Assembly (NCBI GenBank): GCA_026391935.1 | Contig: JAPLDC010000324.1 | Span: forward strand, 1 to 7,319 | Length of the DNA: 7,319 bases | Reading direction: 5' to 3' | From: Bacteroidota bacterium | Lineage (GTDB): Bacteria > Bacteroidota > Bacteroidia > 2-12-FULL-35-15 | In this document: in pieces, positions 1-5,507 of the stretch | Numbering within the stretch: the stretch's first letter is position 1 | How the letters are laid out: the number at the start of each line of letters is the position of its first letter | Position numbers and translations under genes: made by a program | The notes under the pieces: generated by a model | Databases searched by the model: none | Told to the model about the DNA's origin: nothing | The model's input: only the letters and a program-made list of their open reading frames with translations

Positions 1-25
1 ATTCTATCCGTTGAACTACGAAACC
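1..25 (-). tRNA. 5' end of a tRNA gene (probably tRNA-Arg), cut by the window edge
   Basis: Read on the minus strand, these bases begin GGTTTCG (a 7-base acceptor strand), then TA, then GTTC-AACGGATA-GAAT. The last part folds as a D-arm: GTTC pairs with GAAT (including one G-U pair), A14 and the conserved GG lie in the loop, and A21 is present. The anticodon lies outside the window, so identity cannot be read. The D-arm and acceptor resemble Bacteroidota tRNA-Arg genes as I remember them, which is only an inference. The gene continues to the left of base 1. Confidence 0.68.
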
Positions 26-131
26 TGTATTTCTATATTTATTAATTTGGAGAAAAATTTATCCGACAAATATTTTGTGAATATACTATTAACTTGCCTA
101 CAAAATATTTTGAATTAAATGGAGCTAACGT

Positions 132-521
132 TTACCTTCGGAGTGTTAAAATATATTGGGCAACGTCTCTTATCTCTTCCGCAGATAAAACAGCAGGGAA
201 TCTTGGGGAATGTATCTTGTTGCCGATTGTCTGAGCCGATGAAATCAATTTCACGGCATCATCCACACTTAAGGTAGAAATTGACAGATCTTTTGCGCCA
301 GCATGCATCTTTTTCCCATCAACACCATGACACAGAATACATTCAGCATGGTAAATTTTTTCACCAGGAGAACTGACTTTAGCAGCTGATTTCTGCGCAG
401 TGTCATTTGCAACAACTTTAGTTTCGGTTGGTTTAATTTCTGCCACCGGCTGATTTTCATGAGAACAAGAAAATAAAAATGTAACACCAAACAAAAAAGA
501 AAATGGAATAAATATTTTCAT
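132..521 (-). CDS. Small lipoprotein-type c-type cytochrome (class I-like, single haem)
   Basis: This 129-residue protein is predicted to be exported and to carry one covalently bound haem for electron transfer at the periplasmic or outer face of a membrane. The N-terminus (MKIF, then a hydrophobic run ending FLFSC) is a lipoprotein signal with the lipidated cysteine at residue 19; Phe at -2 is a relaxed lipobox. A polar Ala/Lys/Thr-rich linker follows, then the haem motif CILCH at residues 61-65 followed by GVDGKK. The C-terminal helix LSAEEIRDVAQYI is typical of class I cytochromes c. The usual Met-Pro axial ligand is not seen: the matching stretch reads IHSPRFP (residues 103-109). I chose the ATG at 521 over the in-frame ATG at 566 because it gives a proper signal peptide and because a -7-like promoter element overlaps position 566. 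The gene stands alone, divergent from lpxD. Its redox partner is unknown. It could also be the detached cytochrome domain of a larger dehydrogenase system. Confidence 0.87.
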   Translation of the reverse strand: MKIFIPFSFLFGVTFLFSCSHENQPVAEIKPTETKVVANDTAQKSAAKVSSPGEKIYHAECILCHGVDGKKMHAGAKDLSISTLSVDDAVKLISSAQTIGNKIHSPRFPAVLSAEEIRDVAQYILTLRR

Positions 522-563
522 AAGTAATAAGTCATATTTTATGACAACAATGTGAATACAAAA

Positions 564-571
564 CAAAATTA
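564..571 (-). promoter_or_regulatory. Candidate -7 element for the cytochrome gene
   Basis: On the minus strand these bases read TAATTTTG, a full match to the Bacteroidota -7 consensus TAnnTTTG. Transcription would start near 557, giving a leader of about 36 bases to the ATG at 521 and excluding the ATG at 566. No clear TTTG -33 partner is seen at the usual spacing, so support is limited to one half of the promoter. Confidence 0.35.
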
Positions 572-660
572 ACTAAATTCTTTGGTTTAATCCCCCCTTT
601 TGAATAGAATTATTGGTTAAGAATACTAAAGAAATGTTCTAAAGTTATTTGGATGTCAAT

Positions 661-691
661 TTTGTTACTTGCTCAATTATTAGTAATTTTA
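661..691 (+). promoter_or_regulatory. Candidate promoter of lpxD (TTTG-N19-TAATTTTA)
   Basis: TTTG at 661-664 is followed, after exactly 19 bases, by TAATTTTA at 684-691. This matches the Bacteroidota sigma-ABfr type consensus TTTG-N19-TAnnTTTG except for the last base. Transcription would start around 698, about 20 bases before the lpxD start codon, and would drive lpxD and the acyltransferase behind it. AT-rich DNA gives chance matches, so confidence is moderate. Confidence 0.45.
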
Positions 692-719
692 AATGCTATA
701 AAAAAATTAGCACAACAAA

Positions 720-1766
720 ATGAAGTTTACAGCCAAACAAATTGCGGACTTATTGGGTGGAACAATAGAAGGAAATGGAGAAGTTTCTGTTTCAAATCTT
801 ACAAAGATCGAAGAAGGTAAATTTGGAAGTCTTTCCTTTTTGTCAAATTCCCTTTATACTCCTTTCATATATGAAACAGATGCTTCAGCAGTTATTGTTA
901 ACAATTCTTTAATTCTGGATAAACCTGTAAAATCAACACTCACACTTATCCGCGTTGATGACCCTTACACCAGTTTTGCAAAATTATTGGAAGTCTATCA
1001 TCAATTCAAACATAACAAAAAAGGTATTGAACAACCATCCTTTATTTCAGCAAGTGCAAAACTTGGAAGCGACTGCTACATCGGAGCTTTTGCGTATATT
1101 GGAGAGAATGTTACGATTGGAAATAATGTTAAAATATATCCACATTGTTATATTGGCGACAATGTTACAATAGGAAATGACAGCACCTTTTTTTCTGGTG
1201 TAAAAATTTATCATGATTGTATTTTAGGAAATGATTGCACCATCCATGCGAGCACTGTCGTTGGAAGTGACGGTTTTGGTTTTGCTCCTAACGCAGATAA
1301 AAATTATAAAAAAATTCCTCAGATAGGGAATGTAATTATTGAAGACCATGTAGAAATTGGCTCAAACACATCTATTGACAGAGCAACAATGGGATCAACA
1401 ATTATTAGAAAGGGCACCAAATTGGATAATTTAGTTCAGATTGCTCACAATGTAGAATTAGGTGAAAATTGTATTTTGGCAGGTGGTGCATTTGTGGCTG
1501 GGTCAACAAAACTTGGCAACAATGTAATGATGGGGGGGCAATCCGGAGTAATCGGACATATAAAAATTGCTAACGGCGTTAAAATCGCTGGTCAATCGGG
1601 AGTTGGCAACAGCATTGAAACAGAAGATTTGGTCGTACAAGGGTCACCGGCTTTCGCGATTGGTGACTACCAAAGAAGCTATGTCCTTTTTAGAAGTTTC
1701 CAAAAACTAAATGATAGGATCCGGACTCTTGAAAAAGAAATAAAAAAGTTAAATTCCCCTCAATAG
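720..1766 (+). CDS. lpxD: UDP-3-O-(3-hydroxyacyl)glucosamine N-acyltransferase LpxD
   Basis: LpxD transfers a 3-hydroxyacyl chain from acyl carrier protein to the 2-amino group of UDP-3-O-acyl-glucosamine, the third step of lipid A synthesis, in the cytoplasm. The 348-residue length is normal for the family. Residues 1-100 form the uridine-binding N-terminal domain (SFLSN at 39-43). Residues 107-310 are a left-handed beta-helix of hexapeptide repeats (IGENVTIGNNVKI and similar). The family signature GSDGFGFAP lies at 182-190, and the expected catalytic histidine is H243 in QIAHNVELGENCILAGG. A C-terminal helix (about 318-345) closes the trimer in known structures. The ATG at 720 gives a complete N-terminus and lies about 20 bases after a candidate promoter. 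The usual Bacteroidota partners lpxC-fabZ and lpxA are not adjacent, so this may be a detached or second lpxD copy. A run of seven G covers codons 271-273. Confidence 0.97.
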   Translation: MKFTAKQIADLLGGTIEGNGEVSVSNLTKIEEGKFGSLSFLSNSLYTPFIYETDASAVIVNNSLILDKPVKSTLTLIRVDDPYTSFAKLLEVYHQFKHNKKGIEQPSFISASAKLGSDCYIGAFAYIGENVTIGNNVKIYPHCYIGDNVTIGNDSTFFSGVKIYHDCILGNDCTIHASTVVGSDGFGFAPNADKNYKKIPQIGNVIIEDHVEIGSNTSIDRATMGSTIIRKGTKLDNLVQIAHNVELGENCILAGGAFVAGSTKLGNNVMMGGQSGVIGHIKIANGVKIAGQSGVGNSIETEDLVVQGSPAFAIGDYQRSYVLFRSFQKLNDRIRTLEKEIKKLNSPQ

Positions 1767-1782
1767 CCAGCATACATCTGTT

Positions 1783-2637
1783 ATGACTCCGAACAAATTT
1801 ATTGATGTAGATAAAGTACTGACTGAAAAAGCTCCCAGTATTAAAAAGTGGATGCCACGAATTGTTCTTAATTGGCTAAAAAGAAAATTGCACGAAGACG
1901 ATATCAATGTCATCATGCATGAAATAAAAGATATCTATGGCGTTGAGTTCAACAATAAAGGATTAGAAAAATTAGGCGCTAAAATTGAATCCACAAATTC
2001 ACATTTTATTCCTAAAGATGGAGGAATAATACTCGCGGCTAATCATCCTCTTGGCGGATTGGATGGAATGGCATTTGTAAAAACAATTGCTGAAGTAAGG
2101 CCAGACATTCATTTTGTTGTAAATGATGTTTTAAAGAACTTGAAAAATTATGGTGATGTTTTTATCGGTATCAATAAGATAAAAACCACTTCTGCAACTT
2201 CCCTGAGAACGATAGAAAGTGTTTTATTGACAGAGGAAGCAATAGGATTTTTTCCAGCAGGTTTAGTTTCCAGAAAACAAAAAGGAGTGATCATGGATCT
2301 AGATTGGAAAAAAAGTTTTGTCACACAGGCCATTGATCACAAAAGAATGATCGTTCCAGTATTCATCGAAGGAGAAAATTCCAAATTCTTTTACAACTTC
2401 GCAAGGTTCAGAAAAAGAATCGGGATAAAGGCAAACATAGAAATGCTTTTTCTACCGGATGAAATGTTCAAACAAAGAGACCGCACCATCAAAGTGCATT
2501 TCAGCAAGGCATTCGATCCGGCAATTTTAGATAATAGCAAATCGCACAAAGGCTGGGCCGATCATATCAAGAAATATATTTATTCGGCAGAATTCAAAAA
2601 AGGGATTCCCTTTGAAGAATATATGAAACTTAAATAG
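1783..2637 (+). CDS. PlsC/OlsA-like lysophospholipid or lipoamino-acid acyltransferase
   Basis: This 284-residue protein is a member of the PlsC (LPLAT) superfamily, which moves acyl chains from acyl-ACP or acyl-CoA to a lipid hydroxyl at the inner membrane. The catalytic block is AANHPLGGLDG at residues 85-95, with H88 and D94. The spacing is HX5D rather than the HX4D of classical PlsC, as I recall for the OlsA/hemolysin-like branch. Later blocks are FFPAGLVSRK at 156-165, matching the family FPEG/FPAG substrate motif, and VPVFIEGENSKFF at 191-203. There is no obvious membrane-spanning helix. It starts 16 bases after lpxD and is very likely in the same transcript. Possible roles are lysophosphatidic acid acylation or O-acylation of an amino-acid lipid such as the glycine lipids of Bacteroidota; the sequence alone does not decide. 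No N-acyltransferase partner of the glycine-lipid type is visible here. Confidence 0.86.
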   Translation: MTPNKFIDVDKVLTEKAPSIKKWMPRIVLNWLKRKLHEDDINVIMHEIKDIYGVEFNNKGLEKLGAKIESTNSHFIPKDGGIILAANHPLGGLDGMAFVKTIAEVRPDIHFVVNDVLKNLKNYGDVFIGINKIKTTSATSLRTIESVLLTEEAIGFFPAGLVSRKQKGVIMDLDWKKSFVTQAIDHKRMIVPVFIEGENSKFFYNFARFRKRIGIKANIEMLFLPDEMFKQRDRTIKVHFSKAFDPAILDNSKSHKGWADHIKKYIYSAEFKKGIPFEEYMKLK

Positions 2638-2668
2638 AGTAGAGATATTTCAATAATGAATTCAATTT

Positions 2669-3331
2669 CTAAAATTCACTGATACCTGTCAGCAACTCCT
2701 TGTTTTCACTAACCCACAACATTAAACTATTATTACGGGGAGGTAATTGTAATTTTTGACAGATTTTGGAACGGTAATTTTCTACTGTTTTTTCGGAAAG
2801 GAATAAAAGTTCGGCTACTTCTTTTGTAGATTTATTCTGACTCACCAACTTTAATGTTTTTAACTCTGCCTGACTTAAGTTCTTTAACAAAAAATTCAAT
2901 TCTGCTTTCTTTTTATCTTCTTCTACAAAATCTGAATAATAGGATTGTAATTCAGGACCAATGTATTTTTCGTTCTTCGAAACCTTTTCGATGCAATCAA
3001 CGATCTCATTGGCAGCAAAATCCTTCAGCATATAACTGAATGCCCCTGAATCCATCGCCTTCTTCACCATTTCTCTATCGCGATACATTGTTAAAATAAC
3101 AATTCTGGTTGGCAACTTTTCTTTTGTAACAATTGTAGAAACTTCCAAGCCGTTTAATTCCGGCATATTAATATCAAGAATAGAAATAGAAGGTTTTTCT
3201 TTTTTGATAGCCTCTAAAGCCTCCTTACCATTTTTACATTCGATGATTTGAATATCAGAAAATGAACTTTCGAGAATATCTCGCAGCCCTTTTCTAAAAA
3301 TCGGATGATCATCAGCTATCAAAAGTTTCAT
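2669..3331 (-). CDS. NarL/LuxR-family DNA-binding response regulator
   Basis: This 220-residue transcription regulator is probably controlled by phosphorylation. The receiver domain (1-118) has the acidic pair D7-D8, the phospho-acceptor D53 in ILDINMPELNG, the switch residues T81 and Y100, and K103. A linker (about 119-148) leads to a LuxR-type helix-turn-helix at 150-207 (NLSQAELKTLKLVSQNKSTK onward, then LSEKTVENYRSKICQKL). It is the second gene of an operon: its ATG overlaps the TGA of the upstream histidine kinase as ATGA, which suggests translational coupling and makes the kinase its partner. It converges on the acyltransferase gene with 31 bases between stop codons and no clear terminator hairpin in the gap. 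Targets are unknown. The divergent adhesin-like gene beyond the kinase is a natural candidate, but that is inference. Confidence 0.97.
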   Translation of the reverse strand: MKLLIADDHPIFRKGLRDILESSFSDIQIIECKNGKEALEAIKKEKPSISILDINMPELNGLEVSTIVTKEKLPTRIVILTMYRDREMVKKAMDSGAFSYMLKDFAANEIVDCIEKVSKNEKYIGPELQSYYSDFVEEDKKKAELNFLLKNLSQAELKTLKLVSQNKSTKEVAELLFLSEKTVENYRSKICQKLQLPPRNNSLMLWVSENKELLTGISEF

Positions 3332-5316
3332 GTAGTTTGCTTTTTAGCTAATTTAAATTTAAGAATTAATTTGAATCCTTTCTCAACTTTATCGTCAAAA
3401 TTCAAGGTTCCCTGAATTATTTTTGCCCTTTCCTGCATAGAAAGTAAACCTAAACCTAAATGCAGTTTCTTCACTTTCAATCCGATTCCATTATCTTGAT
3501 ATATCATTACAAATTCACCTGCTTTTTCCAAAATGGATATTTTGAGACCTGTGGCACCAGAATGCTTGATAGTATTGTTCGTACACTCCTGGATAATCCT
3601 AAAAAGATGAGTTTGCACAGGAATTGGAAATTGCTCTAAGACATCAGCAATTTCAAAACTACACTCCAACTTCGTTGCAGATTGAATACTTTCAAGCAAA
3701 GCAGCTACCGATCTTGACAAGCCAATTTTTTCCAAATGTGTCGGATATAAATTTCGCGAAATTTCTCTCGTTTGTTCGATAACTCGGCCTAATTCATTTT
3801 CCAAAATATCAGAAGGTTCTTTTGAATTCTGCTTCTCTTTAATAATTTTAGCTTTAATAACAGAAAGTGATTGTCCGATATCATCATGCAGATCTCTTGA
3901 AATACGTAAACGTTCCTCCTCAATATTTTGGATCAATTGCTGACTAAATTGCTGTTGTTTTTCTTTTATCTTTTTCGAATACCGCAAAGAGGATAAACTA
4001 ATTATCAGGATAATAAAAATAATTGCTGTGCCAATGCTGATCCATTTCAAATAGCGCTCCTCCTGATTACTTTTTTCAAGTAAAATAGTTGTAGTACGCT
4101 CTTTTTCCAACTCGATCTCTTTCTTCTGAATTCTCTGATTTTGTTGTAGCTCCGCAACGACTTTGTTGTTAATTTGTCCGGAAAGACTATCCTTTATTTT
4201 TGCGAAACTTAAATAATTCCCCAAAGCTTCTTTGTAATTTTTTTTGTCACTATCTATTCTGTATTCCATCAGATAATATGACGATAGCGCTTCTAAATTT
4301 CCTGTTTCTTTTGTTAGTAATTTAATTTTCTGAAGTAATTTTTCGGCTTCATCAATTTTTTTTATGGAAATGAAAACATTTACTTTATTCAAATAGGCTG
4401 TCGTAAGTTCCGTTTTGAAATCATGCAATTGAAGAACAACGATTGCTGAATCAATATATGCCAAAGCCTTTTCATTTTTCCCTGTATTCGAAAATGCAGA
4501 AGCCAGATTAATATAATTGCTAGCCAATTCCTGAGGAAGATTATTTTGCCGAGAATACTGAATCACCTTTTCAAATAGTTCATATGCTTTTTCAGGTTTA
4601 TTATCGGAAACATAAGCCAAACATATATTCATTTGGATATGACCAACTAGGCGCTTACTGTTTTCCTTTTCGGCAATTTTTAAGCCTTTTTCAAAATCAT
4701 CAAGTGCTTCTTTTATTTGCCCGAGCCCTAATTTTATTAATCCAAGATTATTTCTAAAAACTCCTGAATAATAATTAAGATTATGGATCTCTGAAATAGT
4801 AAGCCCTTCCAGATATAATTTTGTTGCTGACTTTTCATCGTTATTTTCTTCTTTCAATATCCCTTTTAGATTTAATAACTCAGCAACATTTTCGAAATCT
4901 TCACTTTGTTTTGAAATGATTAATAATTCATCCAACTCTTTTTCGGCTTGTTCTTGATTCCCATTTTCATATTCTAAAAAAGCCAATCTAATTCGAGCAA
5001 GTGTTTCGATATGAGGATTCTCCCATTTTTTTGCTTCCGACTGCGCCAATTCAAAATACAGCTTTGCTTTATTAAGATTTCGTACATAGAAGAAATAGTT
5101 TCCATAATACAAGTGCACCTCGGCAACAGCAGCTTTTGTTGAAGACAACATGGCTTTAGAAATTGTTTCCTCTCCAATATTAAAAAGTTTGGTGGAATCG
5201 TAATAAGATGCATCTTTTACCTGTGCGATATATTGATCTATATTATTGCCATATCGCGAATAGCAAGGCAAAGCAAAAATAAAGAAAAGCAAATTGGCAA
5301 ATAACCTTTTTTTCAT
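3328..5316 (-). CDS. TPR-containing membrane sensor histidine kinase (HisKA_3 type)
   Basis: This 662-residue hybrid of a periplasmic TPR sensor and a NarX/DesK-like kinase is predicted to phosphorylate the regulator it overlaps. A cleavable signal peptide covers residues 1-20 (MKKRLFANLLFFIFALPCYS). Residues 30-380 are helical TPR-like repeats, for example around 147-175, 186-215, 226-255 and 266-295. A charged coiled coil (about 385-422) leads to one membrane helix at about 426-445. A second coiled coil precedes the dimerisation helix with the phospho-acceptor H477 in RDLHDDIGQSL. The ATPase domain has the N box QECTNNTIKHS (576-586), the G1 box DNGIG (608-612) and the G2 box GLGLLSMQER (621-630). 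All catalytic blocks are intact. The architecture is common in Bacteroidota, where such proteins sense unknown envelope or intracellular cues. The ligand cannot be inferred. Alternatively the TPR region may bind a partner protein. Confidence 0.95.
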   Translation of the reverse strand: MKKRLFANLLFFIFALPCYSRYGNNIDQYIAQVKDASYYDSTKLFNIGEETISKAMLSSTKAAVAEVHLYYGNYFFYVRNLNKAKLYFELAQSEAKKWENPHIETLARIRLAFLEYENGNQEQAEKELDELLIISKQSEDFENVAELLNLKGILKEENNDEKSATKLYLEGLTISEIHNLNYYSGVFRNNLGLIKLGLGQIKEALDDFEKGLKIAEKENSKRLVGHIQMNICLAYVSDNKPEKAYELFEKVIQYSRQNNLPQELASNYINLASAFSNTGKNEKALAYIDSAIVVLQLHDFKTELTTAYLNKVNVFISIKKIDEAEKLLQKIKLLTKETGNLEALSSYYLMEYRIDSDKKNYKEALGNYLSFAKIKDSLSGQINNKVVAELQQNQRIQKKEIELEKERTTTILLEKSNQEERYLKWISIGTAIIFIILIISLSSLRYSKKIKEKQQQFSQQLIQNIEEERLRISRDLHDDIGQSLSVIKAKIIKEKQNSKEPSDILENELGRVIEQTREISRNLYPTHLEKIGLSRSVAALLESIQSATKLECSFEIADVLEQFPIPVQTHLFRIIQECTNNTIKHSGATGLKISILEKAGEFVMIYQDNGIGLKVKKLHLGLGLLSMQERAKIIQGTLNFDDKVEKGFKLILKFKLAKKQTT

Positions 5317-5376
5317 TCTTTAGAAAATAGCTTTTGGGGAATTATAATTCTTAAATATAATAATTAAAAAGGAAAC

Positions 5377-5390
5377 GGCTTAAGTAAGCC
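5377..5390. promoter_or_regulatory. 14-bp dyad between kinase and adhesin genes, possible operator
   Basis: GGCTTA-AG-TAAGCC is a 6+6 bp perfect inverted repeat with a 2-base centre, lying 60 bases upstream of the kinase start and 117 bases upstream of the adhesin-like start. LuxR-type regulators bind short dyads of this sort, so this is a candidate site for autoregulation or for control of the neighbouring gene. It is followed on the plus strand by an AT-rich run, so a weak hairpin is an alternative. The functional call is inference. Confidence 0.28.
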
Positions 5391-5409
5391 AATTTTTATA
5401 AATTTTTAT
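5391..5409 (+). repeat. Tandem 9-bp AT repeat with 10-bp period
   Basis: AATTTTTAT occurs at 5391-5399 and again at 5401-5409, one helical turn apart, immediately after the 14-bp dyad. It could act as a curved or UP-like element or a paired protein-binding site, but in such AT-rich DNA it may be chance. Confidence 0.3.
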
Positions 5410-5439
5410 CTATAAATACTTTAAAATTAGACTTTTATT

Positions 5440-5460
5440 AGGGGGCAGCCCCCTTGTTTT
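5440..5460 (+). terminator. GC-rich hairpin followed by T-rich tract (terminator-like)
   Basis: AGGGGG (5440-5445) pairs perfectly with CCCCCT (5449-5454) around a CAG loop, followed by TTGTTTT. This is a short intrinsic-terminator shape on the plus strand; the minus strand has no T run after the stem. No plus-strand gene lies just upstream, and the hairpin sits 47 bases before the adhesin-like start. It may therefore be an attenuator in that gene's leader or a block against read-through from the divergent promoter region. Confidence 0.4.
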
Positions 5461-5507
5461 ACTTCACCTTATAAATGAAATTTGTATCAGATAAAAACTA
5501 TTCTCTC

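Noticed and set aside
1..131. tRNA end considered as an integration site of a mobile element
   Set aside because: Only the 5' end of the tRNA is visible, elements normally use the 3' end, and no integrase or duplicated tRNA fragment is seen in the window.
522..566. Upstream ATG at 566 extending the cytochrome by 15 residues
   Set aside because: The extension (MFCIHIVVIKYDLLL) precedes a complete lipoprotein signal starting at 521, and a -7-like element overlaps 566.
2638..2668. Bidirectional terminator between the convergent acyltransferase and regulator genes
   Set aside because: The 31-bp gap contains no GC-rich stem and T run on either strand that I can see.
5250..5316. Lipobox (ALPC) in the kinase signal peptide
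   Set aside because: Pro just before Cys does not fit a lipobox, and the protein has its own membrane helix later.
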